Below, piece after piece: positions 26,828-35,598 of a DNA stretch of 64,000 bases. The notes beneath the pieces were generated by a model. The model worked only from the letters and a program-made list of their open reading frames with translations. It did no database searches and was not told where the DNA came from. The position numbers and the translations under genes are program-made. The stretch is taken from positions 62,001 through 126,000 of the forward strand of contig NZ_BMIN01000003.1 of the NCBI RefSeq assembly GCF_014642405.1. Direction: 5' to 3'. This DNA is from Pontibacillus salipaludis (GTDB lineage Bacteria; Bacillota; Bacilli; Bacillales; BH030062). Every line of letters starts with the position of its first letter. The stretch's first letter is position 1.

Positions 26828-27808
26828 ATGTTTAACTTTCGAAAGTCAAAAGAGCGCATTAACATTATATTTAAAGACCATGTACTCCGATATATAGAAT
26901 GTGACACCCCGGAACTTACTGGCATAGTGGATTACGGAGAACGTTATCTAGAAAGTGGAATTATAGAAGAAGGTAAGGTCGTGGATGCAAGGAAACTTGC
27001 TTCAGTTATTGAGGAGTTGACTGAAGAGAAAGAGTGGCGTAAGAAGAAGGTATACTTTAGCGTGCCGGATGCCTCCGTTATTATTAAGTCGTTTCATATC
27101 CCAAATGATTTAAAGACGGCTGATGAGGTGAAGGGCTACTTGTATATGCAGATCGGTGAAGGATTGCACCTTCCTTTTGAAGAGCCTGTATTTGATTATG
27201 TTGTGTTAGAAGAGAAGGAAAATATGAATGAAGTGCTCTTGTTTGCCTATCCGGAATCTCGGGTTCGGGCTTTTGAGTCTGCTCTCTTAGATGCGAATAC
27301 GAAACCAGCTGTAGCCGACCTGACTTTCTTGTCTTTATACCGTTTATATTATGATTTGGATCATGCTCGTTCAGATGATCATTTACTATCCCTTCAGTGG
27401 AATTTGGATGGTGTCGTGTTAACGGTCTTTCATAATTGCCATCCTCAATTTACACGTTACATGAAGAGTGGGTTAGATCCCAACCTGTGGGAAGTTCCGG
27501 TTAAAGGGGATTCAGCCGTGAGTTTTACAGGCGATGATCAAGAAATTGAAGCCTATATAGAGGAACAGATGAGAGAGGTCGAACGGATTATGAACTTCTA
27601 TCGTTATTCAGTCACTAATGGCGAATCCGCTGTTACGAATCTATTAATTTCAGGTGATTTTCCTTTGTTACATAAAGTGTATGAAAAGTGCCAGAACACT
27701 TTTCAGTTGAACGTAAAAATGATTGATTCTCATGAATTTTCAGTAGCCGAGGATGAGATCATTCCATTTCGATATGCGGAGTCCGTAGGCTTAGCTCTGA
27801 AACCATAG
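26828..27808 (+). CDS. pilM: Type IV pilus actin-like assembly protein PilM
   Basis: Cytoplasmic actin-like protein of the pilus alignment complex; its partner is the N-terminus of PilN. 326 residues. The N-terminal part (FKDHVLRYIECDTPE, then GKVVDARKLASVIEEL and KKVYFSVPDASVIIKSF) fits PilM. ATG 26828 is 23 bases after pilD; the earlier in-frame start at 26783 lies inside pilD. Order pilM-pilN-pilO is standard. Confidence 0.88.
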   Translation: MFNFRKSKERINIIFKDHVLRYIECDTPELTGIVDYGERYLESGIIEEGKVVDARKLASVIEELTEEKEWRKKKVYFSVPDASVIIKSFHIPNDLKTADEVKGYLYMQIGEGLHLPFEEPVFDYVVLEEKENMNEVLLFAYPESRVRAFESALLDANTKPAVADLTFLSLYRLYYDLDHARSDDHLLSLQWNLDGVVLTVFHNCHPQFTRYMKSGLDPNLWEVPVKGDSAVSFTGDDQEIEAYIEEQMREVERIMNFYRYSVTNGESAVTNLLISGDFPLLHKVYEKCQNTFQLNVKMIDSHEFSVAEDEIIPFRYAESVGLALKP

Positions 27809-27838
27809 GTGGGAAGACGTTAGGGGGATCGAAAGTCG

Positions 27839-28423
27839 ATGAAGGTAGAAATAAATTTACTTGAACAGAAAGAGAAACAAAATATGGTGCCTTATTTACT
27901 GGCGCTTGCAGCTGTCCTTGCCATCCTCTTCATTTGGCTCCTCCTACACATGGACAAGCAAGCAGCTTTAGATGAAGTAGAAGAAGTGAATGGTCACATT
28001 CAGCAAGTGAGAGTAGCGCAACAGGAGTATCAGGAAGCGCTGAAAGATGAAGTTCAGACCAATCGTCTTGAATTGCAGCGTTCTGTCGAGGCATTAGAAA
28101 GCAACCTTTTCCCTGCAGTTTCACTTCTTGAACGAATGGTGTCTTTGTTACCTAAGCGTGGATTCTTTGAGCGATACGTCTATGTTCGTCCCCAATCGCT
28201 GCTGCTTTATGTTCGATTTGATGACTTTCAGGATGTGGCAGCTTATACAAATGCGCTAATTGATGAAGATTATGTTGAAAACGTGTCGGTTCAACAAATT
28301 ACGTCGAACGTGCTCGAGGAAGACTTAGACCCCACTCAGTACAGACCGAGATATGTGGCTGAATATGAAGTGACGCTTAATGAAGACCTATGGGAAGAGG
28401 GGGAAGAGGACGATGAAAATTGA
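27839..28423 (+). CDS. pilN: Type IV pilus assembly protein PilN
   Basis: Bitopic membrane protein with a short cytoplasmic N-terminus VEINLLEQKEK, which is the PilM-binding INLLP-type motif of PilN, one membrane helix (about residues 18-37), and an outer part with a coiled coil. 194 residues. It overlaps pilO by eleven bases. Confidence 0.88.
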   Translation: MKVEINLLEQKEKQNMVPYLLALAAVLAILFIWLLLHMDKQAALDEVEEVNGHIQQVRVAQQEYQEALKDEVQTNRLELQRSVEALESNLFPAVSLLERMVSLLPKRGFFERYVYVRPQSLLLYVRFDDFQDVAAYTNALIDEDYVENVSVQQITSNVLEEDLDPTQYRPRYVAEYEVTLNEDLWEEGEEDDEN

Positions 28424-29180
28424 ATGGAGACGAATACATACGATTGTTGTAGTTATACTGCTCATCGTCTTCTTGGCTTTTTACTGGATTGTTCACTCTC
28501 TCTATGTAGATCCAGCACTTCAGGAAGTAGACCAAGTGAAATCTTCACTCAAAAATGAGGAAAGAATACTCAATTCGTTAGCAGAGCAAGAAACAGAGCA
28601 ACAAGATCTTACTTTGAAAACCTCACGCGAACTTCAATTAAAGCTCCCAGTCCTACCTGTTCAGGACCAAGTCATTCTGGCTATAGAACGGGCTGAAAAC
28701 GTGTCTGGCACATTTATTGAGTCAGTGATTCTAAATGGAGACGAAATAATAGAAGTGGAAGAAGATGAGATTGTAGATACGGCTGAACCTACCAGTGAAA
28801 CAGAAGAAAAAGTGGAAGAGGAAGCAGAAGTAGAAGAAGAAGCATTAGCGGTTGATCCCCCTCCTGTTATGCCATCGGTGAATGCACTTACGTACCAAGT
28901 TAACGTCCTGGCAAAGAGTTTCGAAGATTTAACGCTATTCCTTGAAGAACTAGAACGGATTCCTCGCCTAGTTAGTTTTGATGAGATCGAGTTTCAACCA
29001 AATGATTCTACTACTGATGAGGGCGAACAAGTTTCTTTTCTAGTAACCTTTTCTGCCTTTTATGAACCTGATTTAAGCGGTCTGAAAGATGAACTTCCAC
29101 AATATCACTACCCAGACCCATCTCAAAAAGAGACGCCATTTGAAGAAGATGATGAAGATTTATCCGAGGATGAACAATAG
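28413..29180 (+). CDS. pilO: Type IV pilus assembly protein PilO-like
   Basis: Bitopic membrane protein with a short N-terminus, one helix (about residues 8-28), a coiled coil, a strongly acidic insert (about 110-150) and a C-terminal ferredoxin-like region of PilO type. 255 residues. The call rests on position after pilN and on architecture; the sequence itself diverges. ATG 28413 is chosen because GGGGGAAGAGG precedes it. It ends the pilus island at a terminator. Confidence 0.8.
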   Translation: MKIEWRRIHTIVVVILLIVFLAFYWIVHSLYVDPALQEVDQVKSSLKNEERILNSLAEQETEQQDLTLKTSRELQLKLPVLPVQDQVILAIERAENVSGTFIESVILNGDEIIEVEEDEIVDTAEPTSETEEKVEEEAEVEEEALAVDPPPVMPSVNALTYQVNVLAKSFEDLTLFLEELERIPRLVSFDEIEFQPNDSTTDEGEQVSFLVTFSAFYEPDLSGLKDELPQYHYPDPSQKETPFEEDDEDLSEDEQ

Positions 29181-29188
29181 AGCAACGT

Positions 29189-29218
29189 ACACCCTTTCAA
29201 ACTGAAAGGGTGTTTTTA
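29189..29218 (+). terminator. Terminator of the pilus operon
   Basis: An 11-bp perfect stem (acaccctttca with tgaaagggtgt) plus a T run right after pilO. Confidence 0.92.
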
Positions 29219-29334
29219 TTCCTTTTTGCCAAATCATGGCGAAAAGACGAGAACCCCAGATGACAGAAGTCGCCTTTCTTTTCTCTAGTCGTGTGATAGA
29301 TTGAAACAAACTAGTAGAGAAATGAGGGGAGCAT

Positions 29335-30339
29335 GTGGACAAGCACAATAAGATCTCCGTTCGCATTAATGGAGAAGATACGTATCTTGACCGGGACAAA
29401 GATGTGAAGGAAAAGAATGTTACAGATGAGTTAGTCGTCGCCAAAGAAGAGCAGGCGTCTGCGATAGAGGAGTGGATGGAAGAGCAAGAAAAGAAAAAGC
29501 ACACTAAGGAAGAGGTTAAAAAGGAGAAGTTACCCGTTTTTGAGCGGAATTATTCTCCCAAGAAGCGATCATTTTCTCTCCCTTCTGAAATGAAGCAATT
29601 ATTAATTGCTGCCGCTTCTGCCATTCTTGTAGGGACACTAATCGGCTTTATCATGATTCGAATCTTTGGTGGAATTGAGGGTAGTGCTAATGGTGGGGCT
29701 CAGCCTGCTATGCCAGCGCTTCAGCCAGGCACTGCTCAAGATAAAGGGGGAGTAGCAGGCAATGGGAATGCGCAAGCTCTTTCATTTCCTGGAGTTTCTG
29801 CCTATGTTGTACAAGCCGGGATCTTCTCAACGGAAGAGAAGGCAAAAACGTGGGCGAGCAATTTATCTGAGAAGGGATTAGAGGGTTATATCTGGCCTAG
29901 AGATGGACAATTTTACTTATTTGCAGGCGTTGCTTCTTCTAAGGAGGATGGAGAGAAGATTGCCACGTATTTAAAAGAACAGGGATTTGAAACGTTTGTG
30001 AAAGAGTGGCATGTAGGAAGTGGCGAAAAAAAGGTAGCAAAAGCTGAAGGAACATGGATTCAATCTGGTGTGGAAGCGTGGAAGAATGTATTGCCAGCGA
30101 CAACGTCCTTAATTGAAACAGGTTCAGGCACTGCTTCTGATTTAGCAGCTAAGGCTGATGCTTGGAAAAAAGCGATTCCAAATGAAGCTTCAGAGAGAAC
30201 CTCGCCGATCCAAGAAAGCTTTAATCAATTTAGCCAAGCAGCCCAAGCATTTGAACAGAATAAAAGTACAACAAGCCTTTGGGATATGCAAACGAGTATG
30301 CTTTCTGTATGGCATGCCTACGAACAATATCTGAAGTAA
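29335..30339 (+). CDS. spoIIB: Stage II sporulation protein B (SPOR domain)
   Basis: Septal protein that helps septal peptidoglycan thinning and engulfment. 334 residues: acidic and lysine-rich cytoplasmic N-terminus, one membrane helix at about 90-112 (LLIAAASAILVGTLIGFIMIR region), a linker, and a SPOR domain at about 158-228 (YVVQAGIFSTEEKAKTWA), which binds denuded glycan at septa. GTG start. The position before maf and radC is the same as in B. subtilis. Confidence 0.87.
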   Translation: MDKHNKISVRINGEDTYLDRDKDVKEKNVTDELVVAKEEQASAIEEWMEEQEKKKHTKEEVKKEKLPVFERNYSPKKRSFSLPSEMKQLLIAAASAILVGTLIGFIMIRIFGGIEGSANGGAQPAMPALQPGTAQDKGGVAGNGNAQALSFPGVSAYVVQAGIFSTEEKAKTWASNLSEKGLEGYIWPRDGQFYLFAGVASSKEDGEKIATYLKEQGFETFVKEWHVGSGEKKVAKAEGTWIQSGVEAWKNVLPATTSLIETGSGTASDLAAKADAWKKAIPNEASERTSPIQESFNQFSQAAQAFEQNKSTTSLWDMQTSMLSVWHAYEQYLK

Positions 30340-30342
30340 AGC

Positions 30343-30380
30343 ATAAAGGTGCTTCCTGTGAAGGGAGCGCCTTTTTTTAT
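30343..30380 (+). terminator. Terminator after spoIIB
   Basis: Stem aaaggtgcttcc with ggagcgccttt plus seven T. Confidence 0.88.
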
Positions 30381-30441
30381 GCTTAAGCTTTATTCATAAT
30401 GAGATCTTTAAACGATCGGAACTAACACTGGAGTAAGAGTG

Positions 30442-30497
30442 CATAATAAAGCCCTCTTTGTAGGTATCCTAACGGTATCGAAGGAGGCTTTATTATG
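30442..30497 (+). promoter_or_regulatory. Hairpin that buries the ribosome site and start codon of the LysM/GH18 gene
   Basis: Left arm cataataaagccctctt (30442-30458) is complementary, with one slipped base, to aaggaggctttattatg (30481-30497), which holds the AAGGAGG site and the ATG. The left arm begins with CATAATAAA, close to the -10 of sigma-E/sigma-K promoters. A transcript starting there would lack most of the left arm and be translatable, while read-through RNA would be blocked. Confidence 0.6.
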
Positions 30498-31826
30498 AAA
30501 GGTTATGTATGTGTTGGGGTAGTACTGTTGTTTATTCTATTTACATCAGAAGATCAGATTAAAGCTGAAATCATTCATATTACTCAAAAAGGCGATACGC
30601 TCTACAATATAGGGGAACGCTACACTATCACACCAGATCAGCTCGCAAAGCTAAACGGAATGCCTAAAGAACGAAAGCTTGTGCGAGGCCAGTCCATTGT
30701 AGTACCAGGTCAGGCATACATTGTTCAACCATCAGATACTTTATATAAGATCGCAAAGCGCCACAAGGTAAGCGTGAATGAAATCATGGAGAAGAATGGT
30801 TTGAAATCCACAACGATTCTTAAAGGTCAGACGCTTACTGTTCCAAAAAAGCAAAAGACTCCTGTAAAAGTTGGAGCTTATTTTATCCCTAAGGACGAAG
30901 TATACAATGAGAATATTATTGATAATCTTGGTCAGTATTTAACAACGATTTACTTATTCAGCTACACCCCGAGTAGAGATGGAACGTTAACCTCCATCTC
31001 ATTGAAGGGGAGTGTTAACAAAGCATGGAGAAAAGGGATATTGCCATTTGCTACTGTGACAAACTTAAGTTCAAAGGGCTTCGACCCGGACCTTGCCCAT
31101 GAACTTATTCGTACAGAAAAGAAGCGAAAGACATTTATCAATCACCTCTACCTTTTGTTGGACCGTCATGATTACAAAGGTGTCGTAATTGACTTTGAAG
31201 GACTTCATCCCGAAGACCGGTCCTTGTTTTCTCTTTTTATTAAAGAGCTTAGTGATCGCCTCCACCCTAATAATATGGAAGTGCATATTGCTGTTCCCCC
31301 ACTGAAAGGGAGTAAATCTCCTTCTTATAGCGCGGCTTTTGATTATAAGACGCTCGGGGAGCATGCAGACAGTCTTTTTCTCATGACCTACAATTGGCAT
31401 TGGCTTGGTGGACCATCTGGCCCCATTGCGCCTATTCAAGAGGTGAAAAAGACGTTAGACTTTGCTACATCTGTTGTGCCAAGGGAAAAGCTCATGCTTG
31501 GTATTCCTATGTATGCCTATGATTGGGTGATTTCTGGTGAAAAGCGTGTGAAAGGAGAAGCTTATTCTGTCCAAAATGCCATTGCAAAATATATTCATCA
31601 TGAGAGTCAGATCTTTTATGATGAGCAGTCAGAAGCACCGTGGTTTCGTTACAAAGATGAACAAGGTCGTACCCATGAAGTGTGGTTTGAAGACCCGAGG
31701 AGCTTATTAGCGAAGTTTGAACTCGTTCGAGACTATCAGTTAGGTGGAATGGGGGCTTGGCAGCTAGACTTTAGCATGCGCCAAAGCGAAACATTATTGA
31801 GATCTGAGTTTAGCGTGCGGGAATAA
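30495..31826 (+). CDS. LysM-GH18 spore cortex hydrolase-like protein
   Basis: Resembles YaaH/SleL-type N-acetylglucosaminidases that act on spore cortex in germination. 443 residues: signal-like hydrophobic N-terminus, two LysM modules (about 28-74 and 77-118), and a GH18 barrel (from about 126). The GH18 catalytic segment reads YKGVVIDFEGLHPED, with the expected acidic E after D-F. LMTYNWHWLGGPSGP and GIPMYAYDW also fit GH18. The start codon lies in the hairpin described above. Which spore layer it resides in cannot be told. Confidence 0.85.
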   Translation: MKGYVCVGVVLLFILFTSEDQIKAEIIHITQKGDTLYNIGERYTITPDQLAKLNGMPKERKLVRGQSIVVPGQAYIVQPSDTLYKIAKRHKVSVNEIMEKNGLKSTTILKGQTLTVPKKQKTPVKVGAYFIPKDEVYNENIIDNLGQYLTTIYLFSYTPSRDGTLTSISLKGSVNKAWRKGILPFATVTNLSSKGFDPDLAHELIRTEKKRKTFINHLYLLLDRHDYKGVVIDFEGLHPEDRSLFSLFIKELSDRLHPNNMEVHIAVPPLKGSKSPSYSAAFDYKTLGEHADSLFLMTYNWHWLGGPSGPIAPIQEVKKTLDFATSVVPREKLMLGIPMYAYDWVISGEKRVKGEAYSVQNAIAKYIHHESQIFYDEQSEAPWFRYKDEQGRTHEVWFEDPRSLLAKFELVRDYQLGGMGAWQLDFSMRQSETLLRSEFSVRE

Positions 31827-31830
31827 AGGG

Positions 31831-31859
31831 AAAAAAGAGCTGTTGGGTTTGCTTTTTTC
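31831..31859 (+). terminator. Weak terminator after the GH18 gene
   Basis: A short imperfect stem (aaaaaagagc with gctttttt) followed by T. Confidence 0.5.
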
Positions 31860-32031
31860 TATTTCCGCTTATATCTAGAACGCGATTTTGCATTTTTGTA
31901 TATGAAAAAAACGATATTAAAATACTGTAAAGAATGTAATAGTTGTTTTCACCCTTTTGCTAGGGTGGCTTTGAGGAGGTATGATGAAACTACCCTGTAA
32001 CGATCAGAACAACGAGAAAAGGATGATGTAT

Positions 32032-32634
32032 ATGTCACAACTTATTTTGGCTTCTTCTTCTCCAAGAAGAAAAGAACTATTAGAACAAGTTCATATCCCA
32101 TTTCAAACAAGAAAGCAGGATGCGGACGAGTCAAGCTTACCATTTTATAATCCTCGTGCTTACGTTCAAGCTCTAGCTGAACTTAAAAACCGTACGGTCA
32201 ACCTTCAGGAGCACAATGAAGTGATTCTAAGTGCCGACACAATCGTAAGTTATGAAGGGAAAGTACTTGGTAAGCCACAATCAGCTGATGAGGCTTATGA
32301 GATGCTTTCTATGTTAAGTGGTGCTCAACACGAAGTCTACACGGGGGTTATGCTTCGCTCGTCAGAACAAGAGTCGTTTATAGTGGAGAAGACGACAGTT
32401 GAATTCTGGCCACTAACGAAGGATGAAATCGAATACTATATCGAAACAGGCGATCCTTTTGATAAAGCAGGGGGCTATGGTATTCAGACGTACGGCGCTA
32501 CATTGGTAAAAGGAATTAAAGGGGACTACAACAATGTCGTTGGTCTGCCTCTTTCTCGAGTCGTTCGCTCCTTGCAAGCTTATGGCGTCTATCCTTCTTT
32601 ACCTGAATTAGAGAATGAGCGTACAGGGAATTAA
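32032..32634 (+). CDS. maf: Maf nucleoside triphosphate pyrophosphatase
   Basis: Hydrolyses non-canonical or modified nucleotides (dTTP/UTP type in this subfamily) and affects septum formation. 200 residues; N-terminal LILASSSPRRKELLEQ, the ADTIVSYEGKVLGKP segment and DKAGGYGIQTYGATLVKGIKGDYNNVVGLP are diagnostic. ATG 32032 gives the usual N-terminus and has AAAAGGA at eight bases. A strong GAGGAGGT just before ATG 31981/31984 would add seventeen non-conserved residues at poor spacing; that alternative is less likely. Confidence 0.94.
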   Translation: MSQLILASSSPRRKELLEQVHIPFQTRKQDADESSLPFYNPRAYVQALAELKNRTVNLQEHNEVILSADTIVSYEGKVLGKPQSADEAYEMLSMLSGAQHEVYTGVMLRSSEQESFIVEKTTVEFWPLTKDEIEYYIETGDPFDKAGGYGIQTYGATLVKGIKGDYNNVVGLPLSRVVRSLQAYGVYPSLPELENERTGN

Positions 32635-32652
32635 GTGAAGGGAGGCGTTGAT

Positions 32653-33342
32653 GTGCCAGAAGTGCCTGTATTTATTAAGCAGGTCCCCCAGGAAGATCGT
32701 CCAAGAGAAAGACTGATTCGACTGGGGGCACGTCAATTGTCTAATCAAGAACTGCTGGCTATTTTGTTAGGAACAGGTACCAAGAAAGAATCGGTGACCT
32801 CTTTATCTCAAAGACTGCTCGTTCATTTTGAGGGGTTACTGTTATTGAAAGATGCAACGATTGAAGAGCTAACAGCCATTAAAGGCATAGGAGAAGCGAA
32901 AGCTGTTAATGTTCTGGCGGCTCTTGAAATTGGCAAGCGGATTCATTTTCATAAACCAACAGAGCGATATACTATTCGAAGTCCTGAAGACGGGGCTGAT
33001 TACGTCATGGAAGAAATGCGCGATTTAAAGCAGGAGCACTTTGTGGTCCTTTTTTTAAATACAAAAAATCAAGTCGTTCATAGACAAACTATTTTTATTG
33101 GCAGTCTAAATGCCTCAATCGTACACCCTAGAGAGGTGTTCAAAGAGGCTGTGAAACGCTCTGCAGCTTCAATTATATGTGCCCATAATCATCCCTCAGG
33201 TGACCCCTCCCCATCTCAAGAAGATATCCACGTCACACGTCGGCTTATCGAGTGTGGAAAGATGTTAGGGATTGAGGTTCTTGATCACCTTGTCATTGGT
33301 GATCACAAATATGTCTCCCTTAAAGAAAAGGGATATTTGTAA
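32653..33342 (+). CDS. radC: RadC family MPN/JAMM-domain protein
   Basis: 229 residues: N-terminal helix-hairpin-helix region (ELTAIKGIGEAKAVNVLAALEIG) and a C-terminal RadC domain with the metal motif HNHPSGDPSPSQED plus an upstream glutamate (PREVFKEA). The biological role of RadC is unsettled; the older link to DNA repair is not well supported. GTG 32653 follows GGGAGG by seven bases. Located between maf and mreB, as in B. subtilis (ysxA). Confidence 0.93.
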   Translation: MPEVPVFIKQVPQEDRPRERLIRLGARQLSNQELLAILLGTGTKKESVTSLSQRLLVHFEGLLLLKDATIEELTAIKGIGEAKAVNVLAALEIGKRIHFHKPTERYTIRSPEDGADYVMEEMRDLKQEHFVVLFLNTKNQVVHRQTIFIGSLNASIVHPREVFKEAVKRSAASIICAHNHPSGDPSPSQEDIHVTRRLIECGKMLGIEVLDHLVIGDHKYVSLKEKGYL

Positions 33343-33650
33343 GACTATTGCTGTTTTAATTGTATTACTCTACTCCCCCATTCCTTCTATCTGCCTATTC
33401 TAGAAAAAATGACCCGATTACTACTATCTATTTCTTCTGTTTTTTCGTATAATTGAAAAGAAACCCAATGCTATCAAGCGCCAGGCGTTAAGTATCCTTA
33501 CTTACGTTTGGCGCTTGTTCACTTGATAAAAAAATGATGTTCCTAATGATGGAAAACAGGGAAATTAAATCAAATGATGTTTAGGTTACATAATAATTAT
33601 GAGAACGGATAAATACGTTCGTGAACTGGTCATAGAAAGGAAGATGTAAG
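33343..33650. other. Intergenic region before mreB
   Basis: 308 bases without a gene. The only clear structure is the long hairpin at 33475-33517. A promoter for mreBCD-minCD should lie after it, but I see no convincing consensus pair. Confidence 0.5.
33475..33517. repeat. Long hairpin upstream of mreB
   Basis: Arms of about 19 bases (caagcgccaggcgttaagta with tacttacgtttggcgcttg) pair with a few G-U or bulged positions around a 4-base loop. There is no T run, so it is not an ordinary terminator. Confidence 0.7.
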
Positions 33651-34688
33651 GTGGTTGGATTTGGATTTTCGCAAGATTTAGGTATTGATTTAGGTACGGC
33701 TAACACACTAGTTTTCTTAAAAGGTAAAGGGGTAGTCGTCAGAGAACCTTCTGTTGTTGCTAAAAATATGAACTCAGGGGAAATTCAGGCGGTAGGTAGC
33801 TCGGCTAAGAATATGGTTGGGCGTACTCCTGCTAATATATCTGTCATTCGACCAATGAAGGATGGGGTTATTGCAGACTACGATACAACAGCTGCTATGA
33901 TGAAATATTACATCAAGAAAGCTCAGAAAAATCGTTCCTCATTCGCCAGAAAACCAAATGTAATGGTTTGTGTTCCTTCAGGTATCACAATGGTGGAAGA
34001 ACGTGCAGTTATTGATGCTACGAAACAAGCTGGAGCTAAGGATGCATTCCCGATAGCTGAGCCTTTTGCTGCTGCGATTGGTGCTGGTTTGCCAGTGTGG
34101 GAACCGACTGGTAGTATGGTTGTAGACATTGGTGGAGGAACCACAGAAGTAGCGATTATCTCACTTGGTGGAATTGTTACGAGTCAATCCATTCGTGTGG
34201 CAGGTGATGAGATGGATGACTCCATTATCCAATACATTAGGAAGCAATATAATCTAATGATTGGTGAACGATCAGCTGAGACGCTAAAAATGGAAATCGG
34301 AACAGCAGGAAATCCTGCAGAAGGTGAAGAATTGGATATTAGAGGGCGTGACCTTGTAACGGGTCTGCCGAAGACGATTACCATTACCGCTGAAGAGATT
34401 GCAGGATCGCTTAAAGACACAGTCGATCAGATTGTGGATGCCGTGAAAAATACGCTTGAGAAAACTCCTCCAGAGCTCTCAGCAGATATCATGGATCGTG
34501 GTATTGTCTTGACTGGAGGCGGAGCCCTTCTGAAGAATATTGATACAGTTATTAGCGATGAAACGAAGATGCCTGTGTTTGTGGCGGAAGACCCACTTGA
34601 TTGTGTCGCAATTGGTACAGGTAAATCTTTAGAATATATTCATCACTTTAGATCACAGCCGAACGTGGCTTCTAGAAGCATGGATTAA
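33651..34688 (+). CDS. mreB: Rod shape-determining protein MreB
   Basis: Actin-like filament that organises lateral wall synthesis. 345 residues with the phosphate-1 motif [14 protein letters not shown], the phosphate-2 motif [14 protein letters not shown], and the adenosine motif [15 protein letters not shown]. The GTG start follows an AAAGGAAG site. First gene of mreBCD-minCD, the same order as in B. subtilis. Confidence 0.98.
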   Translation: MVGFGFSQDLGIDLGTANTLVFLKGKGVVVREPSVVAKNMNSGEIQAVGSSAKNMVGRTPANISVIRPMKDGVIADYDTTAAMMKYYIKKAQKNRSSFARKPNVMVCVPSGITMVEERAVIDATKQAGAKDAFPIAEPFAAAIGAGLPVWEPTGSMVVDIGGGTTEVAIISLGGIVTSQSIRVAGDEMDDSIIQYIRKQYNLMIGERSAETLKMEIGTAGNPAEGEELDIRGRDLVTGLPKTITITAEEIAGSLKDTVDQIVDAVKNTLEKTPPELSADIMDRGIVLTGGGALLKNIDTVISDETKMPVFVAEDPLDCVAIGTGKSLEYIHHFRSQPNVASRSMD

Positions 34689-34701
34689 GTAGGTGTAAGG
34701 T

Positions 34702-35598
34702 ATGCCATCATTTTTTCGAAATAAGCGACTGATTATCATTCTTGTAAGTATTATATTTCTGGTGGCGCTCATTGGATTCACGATTCGAGATCGAGAGAAT
34801 TTAACCCTGCCAGAGCAATTCTTGCAAGATACAATCGGTTGGGTTCAGACAGCTTTTCATGCCCCAGTGCAGTTTGTTACAGGGACATTCGACAACGTGT
34901 CAGATATTAAAAACACGTATGAACAGAATAAAGTGTTGAAGCAAAAGTTGCTTGAGGACCGCAATTTACTTGAAGATATACAGCTTTTAAGAAAAGAGAA
35001 TAAAGAGCTTCGCAGTATGTTAGATAAGAATGAAAGCTTAGGTGGTTATACCCCCATTCAGGCTACTGTTATTGCGCGAGGGCCTGAAGAACGGTGGTAT
35101 AAGCAGCTTACAATTAACAGAGGTGAGCAACACGGTGTTCAAAAAGGTATGGCAGTCATTACTGGTAAAGGAATGATTGGGAAAATCCAGAGCACCTCTC
35201 AGGTAACTTCAACCATACAGCTTCTGAGTGGATTTGGAGGAAGTAACCTTATCCACGCGAAAGTAGTCGGAGACGACAATCAATATGGTCTAATCGAAGG
35301 TGGGTATGATGAAGAGAAGAAAGCTCTTCTCTTGAAGGAAATCCCTTATGATGCCAAGATTGAAAAAGGCCAGCTTGTCGTTAGCTCAGGAATGGGAGGC
35401 GTATTTCCTAGTGGGTTAGAAATTGGGAAAGTGCGTGAGGTTGTTATTGATGAATACGGCCTAACCCAGCTTGCTTATGTTGAACCAGCAGCTGACTTTT
35501 ATGAGATTAACCACGTGTCTGTTGTAGATCGTGATATGTTCTCACCAGAGCTCGATGAACAACCTGAGGATTCAAATGAAGAGGAGGAGGGACAATGA
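34702..35598 (+). CDS. mreC: Rod shape-determining protein MreC
   Basis: Bitopic scaffold of the elongation complex. 298 residues: N-terminal membrane helix (about 8-26), coiled coil (about 65-112), then the two-barrel MreC core (YTPIQATVIARGPEERWYKQLTINRG, VVSSGMGGVFPSGLEIGKV) and an acidic tail. Its stop overlaps mreD by ATGA. Confidence 0.96.
   Translation: MPSFFRNKRLIIILVSIIFLVALIGFTIRDRENLTLPEQFLQDTIGWVQTAFHAPVQFVTGTFDNVSDIKNTYEQNKVLKQKLLEDRNLLEDIQLLRKENKELRSMLDKNESLGGYTPIQATVIARGPEERWYKQLTINRGEQHGVQKGMAVITGKGMIGKIQSTSQVTSTIQLLSGFGGSNLIHAKVVGDDNQYGLIEGGYDEEKKALLLKEIPYDAKIEKGQLVVSSGMGGVFPSGLEIGKVREVVIDEYGLTQLAYVEPAADFYEINHVSVVDRDMFSPELDEQPEDSNEEEEGQ

Noticed and set aside
31981-32031. 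Longer N-terminus of Maf starting at 31981
   Set aside because: It would add seventeen residues not seen in the family and the SD is only one to four bases from the start; ATG 32032 is better.
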